Shown: piece by piece, positions 11,780 through 23,100 of the stretch
Layout: each line of letters begins with the position of its first letter
Numbering within the stretch: the stretch's first letter is position 1
DNA from: Rosa chinensis
Lineage: Eukaryota > Streptophyta > Magnoliopsida > Rosales > Rosaceae
Length of the DNA: 64,000 nucleotides
NCBI RefSeq assembly: GCF_002994745.2
Contig: NC_037091.1
Span: forward strand, 37,585,612 to 37,649,611
Direction of reading: 5' to 3'
Translations under genes and position numbers: made by a program
Notes under the pieces: model-generated
The model's input: only the letters and a program-made list of their open reading frames with translations
Told to the model about the DNA's origin: nothing
Database searches by the model: none

Positions 11780-12946
11780 ACTTGAACATTGCCACCACAA
11801 GTCCTGTGATCAGGATTCAAGAGTCGCAATGAAGCCAAAAGCTAGACTGTTTCTCCGTTGCAATGATCATCAGTGTGGAACATATATATGTGGTTTTGAA
11901 AATTCAGGCAAATTGTAACGTGAATTAGGAAAGCGAATACTATTATGGAATAGAAACGCACAGAGACAGCAATCGCATCAACGATCGGAAATGCAACGTG
12001 GTCAAAAAAAGGAAAAGTTGAATCCAAACAAGATTTGTTTCAATCAAAACCGTGTCTGATTTGATGCGCTTCGTATCTGTATGGTTTTAACTTTTAATAG
12101 GCTATTGCCACTTTCTAAATTGACCGATGTCCCCATGAATCGACTATTCTCACAATTATAAACTTTTGAGGCCATTCATTTCATTAATGAAAATTCTATC
12201 ATACAGTAAATGACATTTCTTAAAAAAAAAATAAAAAATTACATGTGCCGGATCTACCTATGTATCAAGTGAAATACAAATTAACCGTAAAAAACCCCCA
12301 TTATACTCCCAGGTATGTTACAAGTTCTCCATGCATGGTTACTTAACTGCGTATTTATGGTCGATACTCAACGGCCAAAACTACTAGGAATAAAATTGGA
12401 CTTTTCACCTTAAAAGAGTTGCACACGTCTTTTCTTCTTCGTCTCCTTAATTTAAGGGGTTATGAAAATAAGGAAAGATGGTGACGTTTTGAGAAGCAAA
12501 TACGAAGAGGTCGAAACGGGATTGCAACGGCAACGGACATCACTTAAACAAGGATCACTTTCAACTTTCAAATCTTTTTCATGTGGAATTTTTGGGTACT
12601 ATTAATCGGTTAGGATTCCAAAAGAAAGAAAGAAAGAAAGGAAAAAAAGGGTATTAGGGTACATTACCAAGAAGAAGTAGAAAACCCATTTAGGTTTTCA
12701 GGGCTCGAATGATGAAGTCCTAGCAGTCCCATAAATGGGCTAGACCCAAAAGTAGTCACAAATCCAGTTTCTCATTTCGGACGGACAAAAATTGAAGATA
12801 CCGGCTCTTAGGGTTTGAACTGACGGAGAATGGCCGGTCGGGGAAGAACACACGTTGGAGAAGAAAAGAATACTTGCGGGAGAGTCGTGCAACATGCCAA
12901 CAAGTAGGATAACCCCCCGCTCTGATGTACGCCGATCGTAATGTTA
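11780..12946. other. Upstream region of GT47 copy B
   Basis: Probably holds the untranslated first exon and promoter of copy B at about 11768-12050 (minus strand). The rest is AT-rich spacer with no supported gene. Confidence 0.35.
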
Positions 12947-13211
12947 TGGCACGTTTATTTACTTGGAATGGAGAATAATCATGAATCGGAAACAAGTGGA
13001 ATGAGAGAAGAAAGGAATCGGTATTAATTCCGGAGGAATGATTCCTAAACCCATCTCCCCCCTTCGTAATCGAATTCCTGAGTATTCAGGAATCGATTCC
13101 TGATAAGGAGGTGAGACCTACATCCAATCCGATTCCTTTATGTGTTAGTAAATGCAGGAATGTTTTTACCCCGTAATCATTCCATTTCCTTCCAAATAAG
13201 TAAACGTGCCC
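12947..13211. mobile_element. Tourist-like MITE (PIF/Harbinger type)
   Basis: A 265-bp element flanked by TTA on both sides (12944-12946 and 13212-13214), with terminal inverted repeats TGGCACGTTTATTTACTTGG (left) and GGGCACGTTTACTTATTTGG (right, reverse complement). The interior is also palindromic (GGAATCGATTCCTGA-like words around GATTCC). The TTA duplication and short size fit a Tourist-type element mobilised by PIF/Harbinger transposase. Confidence 0.82.
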
Positions 13212-13214
13212 TTA

Positions 13215-14319
13215 AATTGTTGTATTCCTTTTATCCTGACATTATCTCTCCTTTTGTAATGTAATGAGTACTCTTATAATGGGGACTGAGTCATAGTGAT
13301 AAAACATCTTATAATCATTGGTTAATCCCTCACAAAAGTTGTCCGAGTCTAAATTGAGTGAACAATAATAAAGTGTGTGTTTCATGATGAATAATCTCAA
13401 AATTTTATGCATATATCAAATTTAATGGCGTAAATAGAGTATATATATAAATTATCATAACGCATCATTAACTTATTATAAATCAATACAATATCAACAT
13501 GACAAGGTCAATTTTTGTTTGTAGATGTTGATATAGTCTTTTGCCATGATGTTACCTTGACTAGTTGCCTTGGCTATAACGCAAGGCACGTAGCATTTGG
13601 TCAAATAGTAAACACATGTGCGATGGATACATGCAAGTTCCATTCCCACTTTCATTAAATCAAAGAGAAAAGAAAAAAAAAAACCTGACTTAAGCGAAGA
13701 TAAGGAAAGTACGTACAGATCAAGAAAAGACGCAGTGATCGATCGGTAGCAATAAAGAAATGAGAAAGAAAAGAACAAACCGCATGGAAGGAGAAGATGG
13801 CGCCGGTGTGTGACAGCTTCCTCCTATATTGCAACTGACCGGAAATTCTGATCGCCGTTTTGGATTGTATCCATCGATACAACGCAAATTTGGCCGCACC
13901 GGCATCTTTAACCTGGCTTCACTCTACACGAAGAAGCAGTGTGTAAACTTTAAACTTCTCTCACGAATTCTGGACCTTCTAATGCTGCTATGTTTGAAAT
14001 CGTGAGAATAATTCCTCTCTTCTCGATCGCGCAAGAATATAAATAGGATTTAAGGCTGACTTTAGATAATAATTTATAGAATAAAACCCAGTTACATAAT
14101 TTTAATTTGATTATGTAACCCACGTCTAGATTGAGGAGTCATGCCCTTCTCTTTGATTTTTGGAGTTGAACCCACATCGATCGATCCACGTCTAACACTA
14201 ATATAGTAGGGTCAAAATGTGTTTGAAAATTTAAAGACGTTTATGAAACACAAGAGAGGAGGACGTATTAAAGTATAGTATACTGTGAAAGTAAGAACAG
14301 CTGGCATTGTCTCAAATTA
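13215..14319. other. Spacer with unidentified open stretch on minus strand
   Basis: No gene recognised. A GC-richer patch at about 13720-13905 stays open in more than one minus-strand frame and reads MPVRPNLRCIDGYNPK in one and AAKFALYRWIQSK in another. It might be a first exon or a captured fragment, but I know no matching family and see no partner exons. Confidence 0.3.
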
Positions 14320-15879
14320 TCTATAATCTAAAGGGCGTGGACTGTTCACTGGCGTGTCACTGTTCATTCGAGCCCGAAGTAAATGACTATTTTGCCCTTG
14401 GTGCTTACGTGAATTACAGTCGCCCATCAATGCGTTGGTCTTCTATATTTTCAGAATCATGTTTTTGAGTAGAAGAGACTGGAAACGCCAAGAATATCTA
14501 TCAGATTCTAGATCTATCTAATCACTGTTCTGGCAATTTACCTTTGTACTATTCATAGTCTGAGTATATAAGCCATAAGATTGACTCACGAGTGGCTTCG
14601 GGAACTCTCCATTTACGTCGACTCCAGCTCCTCCACTGTTGCGATCTCCGATCAACGTCAACCTCCATAGAAACTGAGTTAGTATCATCAATCAATCACT
14701 TTCTTTCGGCCTTTTCTCTTTAAATTATGCATCTGATAAACTGTGGGTCTCTTATTTCAATTGAATTTAAGCTTGAATAGGATTTGTAAACCCAGAAACA
14801 CATATTTTCAACTAGAAAGAAAAATTCGAATCTGGTTTACAAATTGAAATTTGGTATGATAGTAGTCAACTTCTTACTCAAATATATCAATGTCTTTTAG
14901 ATTACTGTATAGAAGTGTATAAGTTGATTGATAAATCAATGTCTTTTAGTAATTTCACAGTTGTTAAGAGTCTGTAACATTTGTTCTCCAGTTTTGATTT
15001 CGGTTATTAAGTTGGTTTGCAACAATAGCAGTTACGTTTGAATCTTTCCTTTGTTTTTCTGAAATACACTTAAACTACAGATATTTAGCTATTGTAGATT
15101 TGTAGTTTGATTGATAAATTCTTTTCAGGTGTTCAGAATTGTCGTGCATCAATTCATCAACCACAGTTTGAAATTGGATTGAAGCTTGCAGAACCTTACA
15201 CTTACATCAATTATTGTTGACCTTCAACCAGCTAACTAAAACGTTCAATTTTATTTCATTTGGTTCGCACTTAAATTTACATTTACATACTATTGAATAA
15301 TAACTGAGTGAGTTTCATGATGTTTGTTTTAATTACTTATAATGATCTTTGTTTAGAAGTTATTCACTGCATAGCATAATGGTTTCTTTTTTATTTGAAA
15401 ATGTTTGCAGTATCTACACTAGGCACTTTTTTGCTGCATATACTCTTTACTTTAGTGTTAATGTGTTTGAATATAGCTTTTTAGAGCAGTTTTGCACTGC
15501 ATATTGATAACTAGATGAATGGTCCCACATCCATTTAGTTTCGATTTCAATTGGTAAACTTCCGGTTCTTAATTGAAGAATGGTAGTGATATGAAACGTG
15601 ATTTGATTTGTATCAGTGGTAGTGCTTAATTTGAATCCTTTCTTTAAAAGAGTTTACACCATATCCATCTATGTCAGCTAATAGCTTTAAGCTAGAATGT
15701 TATGCCTTATTGTAATAAAACGCAATCAATGTTTTTTGGTGTACTGGAAAGAAGCATATGAGGGATTTCTGGTTGTTGCAACTGGCCTAATAGTTGGGTT
15801 CATAATGGCTAATTGTATAGCAGCAAAATAAACATAAATCTGGAATATACTAGATAGTAAAGTTTGTTTGTTTATTCAG

Positions 15880-16089
15880 GTTGGCTACCTATGATCTATC
15901 TGAGCTGCAAATTGAGGGTGATGGAAATCGCCAGGTTAAATACCAGACATATATGTTACCTCAATTTATTTGTTTGCTTGGATCAAGTCAAACATCTTAG
16001 TTAACATGCTGCAGTTTCGAGCAATAGCTGATCAGTTGTTTCACAATCTAGATTACCATGAGCATGTTAGAAAGCAGGTTATAAACCAG
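15880..16089 (+). pseudogene. OTU-domain cysteine protease fragment, catalytic Cys replaced
   Basis: Two exons, 15880-15934 and 16015-16089, with clean ag/gt borders. They read ATYDLSELQIEGDGNRQ and then FRAIADQLFHNLDYHEHVRK. Plant OTU deubiquitinases have GDGNCQFRA-x-ADQLY followed by H-x-VR at this place, and the C of GDGNC is the catalytic nucleophile. Here the codon is CGC (Arg). Downstream exons with the catalytic His are absent. The fragment therefore cannot encode a working deubiquitinase, and it lies wholly inside the Helitron, so it is captured rather than resident. Confidence 0.82.
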
Positions 16090-17325
16090 GTATGGCTGAT
16101 CAAAGACATCTGCTTCATTCCTTATGTTAGCTCTTTTCCCTGGTAGGCACTTCTTTACCTTGGTTTAGTTACTATTAGGCAAAACTAATACCAGAATTTT
16201 CAAAACAAAATAAATGCCTCAAGTATTGGAGAGAAAAAAAAAATTCAACCATTCTATACATTATTTCTCAGTAGCTAATACGAAACATCAAATGCAAATT
16301 CCCCTCAACTGAATCTAGAACATAAAAAGGGAATGCCACAGTATGGCAGCCTAACTTCAACCCAAATCTGCTTCAAACTCAACAACCCTGAACACAATCT
16401 ATTCACCAAACGTCCAAACCCAACCCACAGATCATCTAATGTTCTCAATATTCAACATAAGAAAATCTAATGGCAAGCTTTCACCCTCAAGCACTAATTA
16501 ACAGTCTACCCAAAAAAGGAAAGTAGAAAGTTTTGGAAAGTAGCCTTTTATTTGTCTCTGTCTTTCCTTTGATTTTCAATTTTAAATGAAAGATTACTTC
16601 TGTTGTCTTTGTCTCCGTGTTTCCTTTGATTTTCAATCTTTCTTTGTGGCATTTGTCTCATCTCTTTCATTTTCTGATTAAATCAATTTCTCTTTGTAAA
16701 TCCAGGTAAAAAATGAATGACTTTATAATGCTAGGGGTTACACAAAATCTCATTAGTTGTATTCTTTCTGTCACTTAATGTTTCAACTTCGTTGATTACA
16801 GGAGCTATGGCTGGTTGCTTCTTATGAATTAGCAGGCCTAAGGCGTTCTTAGTGGAGAAATAAGTGAATGGTGCACTTCAACAAATCAGGTAATTGTCTA
16901 TCTGTTTCTATATCTATCTCAATTTCTTTTTATTTATTTATTCCCTTCTCTAATTTCCAACTTTGGCATCTAAGTTTGTTAACTTTTGGTGACAAGTCAA
17001 ATCATTCTCTATATGCATGTTTCTATATATTACCAGCTTGGACATCTTTCGACCTTCTACAGAGATTGGAATGAGTTCTACATGTTTCAAGAAGACATCA
17101 ACAGTTCAACACCATGAATGATCTGTAATAGTTCTGTATCAATGTTCACGCCTTAGGAGATTATAGTTACAGTTGCCACTGATTTTGGAGTGAAACGCTC
17201 TTTGGGTTCATAGAATCCAGAAAGAGAGCGTGGGCTATGTAGCGTCATTTAGCGTTTAACTACCAAAAGATAACAATTGTTTATATATTCTAATCAACTG
17301 TAAACACATATCGATTATAAAAATA

Positions 17326-17355
17326 CCCGCAGCAAAGTGCGGGCTATCTATCTAG
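17326..17355 (+). other. Helitron 3' terminal hairpin and CTAG end
   Basis: Perfect stem CCCGCA/TGCGGG with a 6-nt loop, 8 nt spacer, CTAG terminus. This is the termination signal for rolling-circle transposition in the Helitron family. Confidence 0.8.
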
Positions 17356-17637
17356 TTGTAACAATCTTGGGTTAATTACCTACAACATTCATTTGCCGTC
17401 TTAAATAGTGTGTTTCATTCAATCAATTTTTTTTCTCTAGACACATTGAATTTGTACTTGTTACCCTCCTCCTCTGTAAATCCAATACTAGGATCCTTCC
17501 CTTCTCTACTCACCTTCCTAACATTTTCAATCCTCTGGAGAATTCTTTTGACCGCTATATCAAATGCATCTGGGGTCTCTAATGTTGACATGGGATCTGA
17601 ATACACCAGGTTTGGTATAAGCCGTATAACCTCCTCT

Positions 17638-18206
17638 TGTTGGAAAATATGATGGTCTAATTGCTATATTTATAATAAAATCAAGAAACATTTATGCAGA
17701 TAAATCTAACCAAAATAAAACCGATAAAAGTTAGAAAAACCTTAAACAATTTGGTCGAGTCTAGAACTTGGTTCTATGTCCTTAAGACAAAATTGCCTCC
17801 TCATCATTGCTTAAAGGTTCTAATGGCAAACGTCTCCCAGGATACAACGACCTTCTTCTTGTGGTAGTAGCACTCCAAACCTCAAGAACAGCGAACTAAG
17901 ATTGTGTATGAACTCTCTCTAGAAAAAGACTCAATTGGTTTTCATGATACTAGGAAAACTCATATGTAAAAGAAGAGGAGGAAAATAAATTCAAGAAGTT
18001 ATTTTCAGAATATGGTGTAACAAGTGTTTTATAGATATAAGGTGACTTTTGGACGAGAGATGACTTTTCACCAAAAGTTATCTTTTGTGATTGGCCATGA
18101 TTTCTCATTGCGTAGTCATTTACAAATATTCAACTTCACACCTTTTCACTAATTATTCATCCACAAATTATGGAAAATAAAATACTTAATATTAAATTTT
18201 CCAACA
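17638..18206 (-). repeat. LTR of the retrotransposon (low end)
   Basis: 569 bp, with short terminal inverted repeat TGTTGGAAAAT/ATTTTCCAACA. It is the full-length copy; the partner LTR at 27617 lacks about 120 bp in the middle (sequence found here at about 17850-17970). Confidence 0.85.
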
Positions 18207-19000
18207 ATCCCCCACATGGATGAAATAATTAGTTGGAAAGGAAAATTTCAAAAGACGACGTGCGTGGATATATGAGAGAGTTCGGTTGAAATGATATCGC
18301 ATCGGGATAGGTAGCTTTTGTGACAGGACCCGCCCCGAATTTCACCTTGAAATCCAAAGTGGCCCTGCGGGGCCCACCCTAGAAGAAATTATACCAAAAA
18401 TTTGGCGGAACTCCCTCTAAAAGTGGACTACCCAAAAACCTGTAGAAAGACATTTACACTTCTAAAATAATCCACCCTTTAATTTTTGAAGCCACCATGC
18501 TCCCTAAATCACATCTCCCATTTCACAAACCAATTCTTAACTTAAAATATTAATTTCATGGGTTATCAGAGCAATCTAATGTACATGCGTACAAAAAGAA
18601 TAGAATATAAGATAAAAGACCGATACTTTTGTAATGCGGAAGCGATAACAGCTATGCCTCAACCCCATGTACGCTCGACCTCAAGCTAAACTGGCCTGCA
18701 AACTGGGCATTTGAAACAGAAGAGCCCAGGGGAAAAGCATTGAAAATCGTTAGAGTGAGTGGATGAAAAATAAATAATTTCAATGAACAAGTGAAACTTA
18801 ATGCTTTCCCAAGTTATTCTCTAAAATCTCGCATGCAGTAACAATCTTGAAAACACTCTTAATCACCATCTTTGCTGCAATCTTAATCCCGTAAAATAGA
18901 ACATCTCGCAATCTCTTAAAATCTCCAATCCCTCCTATACATAATCGCATTTCAAACATCCTGTTAAATTACTCGTCTCAAATCATATCTCAAAATGGAC

Positions 19001-19310
19001 GATGACTAAAGGGGACTGTCGATTAGTCATCTCATGCCACCTGGAGGGGACTACCGACCAGTGACGCATCGGAGGGGACTGTCGACCGGATGAGGAGGTG
19101 ATGGTTAGAGGGGACTGCCGACTAACCATAGATAGTTAGAGGGGACTGCTGACTAACTACCTCATGTCATCTAGAGGGGACTGCCGACTAAATGACTCAT
19201 CGGAGGGGACTGCCGACTGGAATATTTTGAAAGGGATTGCTGACCAGAATATTGTCTGGAGGGGACTGCCGCCCAGACTATTACCTGGAGGGGACTGACG
19301 ACCTGGTAAA
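19001..19310. repeat. Array of hairpins with conserved 13-nt loop (LTR copy 1)
   Basis: About ten units of the form arm - AGGGGACTGCCGA - reverse-complement arm. Perfect examples: GATGACTAA/TTAGTCATC (19001-19031, 9 bp), ATGGTTAG/CTAACCAT (19101-19129, 8 bp), TAGTTAG/CTAACTA (19133-19159, 7 bp), GTCTGG/CCAGAC (about 19254-19278). One unit, AATATTTTG/CAGAATATT, pairs fully if a G-U pair is allowed. Stem sequence differs from unit to unit while the loop stays nearly constant, unlike an ordinary minisatellite. The counterpart array is at 51362-51673. Confidence 0.85.
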
Positions 19311-20154
19311 GCATGCATGCGCTGACTTATTTACCTTCTCAATAAACTGGATTTAATCTCTTTAAGGCAATTACTTCTGGAAAGAACCTGATATTAATTC
19401 ACTAAATCCTCAATAATTCATCGAAAGCATAACTCAGGAATATCTCGATAACTCAAACCTCAATATCTCAATAAATCCTCGAAAGCATAAATCCCATACT
19501 CGATAAATCAATAAATTCTTTCAGAAAGAATTCTCAATATAACTTCAAAGCTGATAAGTGCGGAACTCAAAACTCAAGAAATCTCGATAATTCCATCGTG
19601 CTCTAATATTTGATAAATCATTTGTATTCGTATATCATCATATAAATCGATATTCGAAAACAATATAATTCTCATAATATTTTCTTAATCGATCACTTCC
19701 CGAAATCATTTTCCAACTCAATAACTCATAACTAACTATCTCGAAAATCTACTAAAAGCCCTCGGGAAGGAATTTCAATACTAACCCTCGTAATTCATAA
19801 ATAAATCTCAATAAACCAAAGTTTATAAAATCATAAAACTCAATAATTCAAATAATAAATTAAACCTCAATTAGTAAATAATAATATACTGCATGCACAA
19901 TTAATTTAAAATAAATGTCCATTCACGGTTTGCGGCTACAACGGCCGTTCAACTTTCCCGTCCTCAACTCACATATCCGTCATCTTGAACAATCAATATA
20001 ATAAATAATTGTTTCTTAAGAACCGAGACTTAATTTACGATAATAAATTCTACACCCTAAAACTAATAAATCATTGGATGCTCGAAATCAACACGGAACG
20101 AGTCCAAACTTCATATATTATATCCAATCAATAAGTACATCAACATGCGGATCT

Positions 20155-23100
20155 AGGGGTCATCATTTAGCCCGTGGGCCGATGGATGCCCGCTGGCCCG
20201 CAGGGCCAAAAGCCCGGCCCGACCCACCTTAGGCCCAGCCTGGTGGGTAGAGGGCCGGGCTTGGTTTAGGGGTTAGAAACCCAGCCCGCCAAAAGCCCAC
20301 TAGGCCCAGCCCGTAAAAGGCCGCAAATAAATATATATTATATAAAATTATATATATATATATATATATATAATCCAAATTTCAAGAAACGAATCCTACC
20401 GTTATTTCAAAAAAAGGGAATCCTAGGCTAGAATGAGAGTATCCTACCGTTGGATTTGGAAAGTGGAGACCAGCTGTCTCATACCAGCCCACAACTGACA
20501 ACCCCACTAGGTCAGTCGCTCTCTGTCTCTCTCACACTCTCACCACTCGACTCACTCACTCACAATTGACCTATTTCGAAAACAACTAAGCTCTTTTCTC
20601 TCATTCTCTCAGCCGCTGTGATTTCCCTCTAGCTCGTAGCTTCATCCTCCATCGGTCCATCCCTCCTCCATCCCTCTAGTCTGCTCCATCCCTCTTCCGC
20701 TGCTTTGGTAGATCCGCGATTCTGTGACCTCTTCTCTCAGATCGAGGTCCGAATCTCAGACTAAGAATCTGTTTCTTCAATTTTCTGTTTGTCTTGAAAT
20801 AGATCGGTGTGAAATAGATCGGTTCGAATCTCAGACTAAGAACCCATTTCTATGTTTGACTTTTTGATAATTGTAATGTGCAGCCATCCCTCTTCCGCTG
20901 CTTTGGTAGATCTGCAATTCTGCGGCCTCTTCTCTCAGATCGAGGTTCGAATCTCAGACTAAGAACCCGTTTCTTCAATTTTCTGTTTGTCTTGAAATAG
21001 ATCGGTTCGAATCTCAGACTAAGAACCCATTTCTATATTTGACTTTTTGATCATTGTAATGTGCAGGTTCGAGTGCAAGCTATTCGGGGGCTTCCCCTTT
21101 TCTGCAAGGATACCCTGAACACATTTCCAGTCTTATAGACATTCTTGTGGAACTCCTGGAAGCTGGTAATGGAGTACATCATGTCTTCTCTTTTTGATTA
21201 GTTCATTTTCAGTTTCTGTTTTAAATGAAGCGAAAGGAAAATCTGACGAGTTTGAGTTTTATTTCTTTGTTTGTTCATGCTTCAGAATACATATATCTGC
21301 AATCTAGCAGGGACTGAAACGAAACTGAATTAGGTTGAAACGATGGCTTTTGAATCAAGGTTATGGCTTATTTGTTCCTTTTATTTTTCTTTTGAAGTTG
21401 GTGTTTTGATTTATTGGACAGGAGTTGAAATAGTTAATTTTTTTTTATGCGTTTTGAAGAACCCAGTTTTTATGCATGATTAGATGTTGGAGTCAGAATG
21501 ATTAGATGTTGTTTTATCACTTTATGCATGTTTTGAGTTCTTATTGTCACAATGAATAATTGGTACTAGTTCTTAGTAACAATCTAGTTGCTGTATGCTA
21601 TTTTTTTTCTTGTTTTGATTGTAATCTCTAATATTGTAGGATGAGGAAGAGCAAACCAAGGAATTGACAGTAGCATCTTTGCGAATAAGTTGTGCCTCAT
21701 AGCAGTTTTAGCTTGTTCATTCAAAACTCTCAAGTAATATCTGAAACTCGTTCATTTCCAGCTAGAAATGGATGATACTAATGTTGATAATGTGACTGAA
21801 GCTGGAGCTTCTTCTATTTTAGTATCTTCTAAGAAATCTAGGTTCACTAGTAATGTTTGGGAATTTTTTGAAAGGGTTCAAGTTAATGAGCATGGAAATA
21901 TGGTACCAAAAAATAAATGTGGGGTTTGTAAGACTTTGCTTAGAGGTGGTGCTAGTGCTGGTACTAGTCATTTAAGAAGACATTTACAAATTCATGAGAA
22001 AGGGCAGAAAAGATTAGGTCCCGATATTTCTGGAAATATCACTACTTTTGCTTATGATAAGAATGTTGCACGTAGAGAACTTGTTGATTATGTTATTAGA
22101 GCTGAATTGCCTTTTACTTTTGTTGAAAAACATGATTTTAAAGGAATGATTTGTCGAGGATTTTGTCCTCAATATGTAGGAATTTCAGCCTTAACATGTA
22201 AAAGAGATGTGATGAAGAAATTTGTTGAGGGAAAAAATGAGCTTTTGAGTCTTTTTGAAAAGTTTGAAGGCAAAATTTGTTTGACTTCGGATGTTTGGTC
22301 ATCGCGTCAAAAAATGGGTTACATGTCACTTACCGCACATTTTATTGATAAAAATTGGTCTTTAAATAAAAGAATAATATGCTTTAAGATGATTGAGTAC
22401 CCTCACACGGGAGAGTCACTTGCAAATCATATATTTGAAGAATTGTTGTCTTGGCACATTCATAATAAAATATTTTCCATCTCTTTAGACAATGCTACGA
22501 ATAATGATGTGGTTGCATGTGTTCTTCCCACTTATCTTATGCTTGAGGCAGCGCCTAAAAGGTTGTTTCTTGTACGATGCTTTGCTCATATTTTGAATTT
22601 GATTGTGCAAGATGGTTTACATATTTTAGGTCCATCTATTGATAAAATAATCAATGTTGTTAGAAGCATGAATTGTGGGTGCGTTGTTGTAGTGATTTGC
22701 AAAAGCCAAAAAAAAAATATTGACAATGATGTGCCTCATAGGTGGAATTCCATTTATGAACTTTTAGAAGTAGCTTTAAGTTATAAAGGGCCTTTGAATA
22801 TGTATGCTCTAAAAGTGAATGAATCACGGTCTTGCAATTTAGATGTTCCATCGGAACAAGATTGGTCAATCGCACAACTAGTTGATGGCTTTTTATTGAT
22901 TTTTGCATCCTCAACCAAGATATTTTCTGGTGTATATTACCCTATATCATGTCGTGTTATTAGTTGCTTGATAGATATCCATTTTGCATTTGAGGCATAT
23001 TCTGATTTTAATGTATTTAGGGATGCATTGGCTGCAATGAAGGACAAATTTGATAAGTATTGGGATACATTTCCCAAAGCTTTTTGCTTTGCTACAATTA

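Larger units (their letters stand above)
14320..17355 (+). mobile_element. Non-autonomous Helitron carrying OTU-protease gene fragment
   Basis: The 3' end has the Helitron signature: a perfect 6-bp hairpin CCCGCA-gcaaag-TGCGGG (17326-17343), 8 nt, then CTAG (17352-17355), followed by host T (17356). The proposed 5' end is TC at 14320 (TCTATAATCTAAAGGG) preceded by host A, the expected A|T insertion site, with no target duplication. There is no Rep/helicase coding, so the element is non-autonomous. It carries leader-like sequence (about 14600-14680) and two spliced-type exons of an OTU protease gene with introns retained, the normal outcome of Helitron DNA-level capture. The 3' end is well supported; the 5' end is a best guess. 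Confidence 0.72.

Noticed and set aside
12756..12995. 79-codon minus-strand open frame
   Set aside because: It runs across the left border of the Tourist-like MITE; no family match.
19001..19310. Regularly spaced repeats resembling a CRISPR array
   Set aside because: Plant nuclear LTR context; the units are hairpins with varying arms, not identical repeats with unique spacers, and there are no cas genes.
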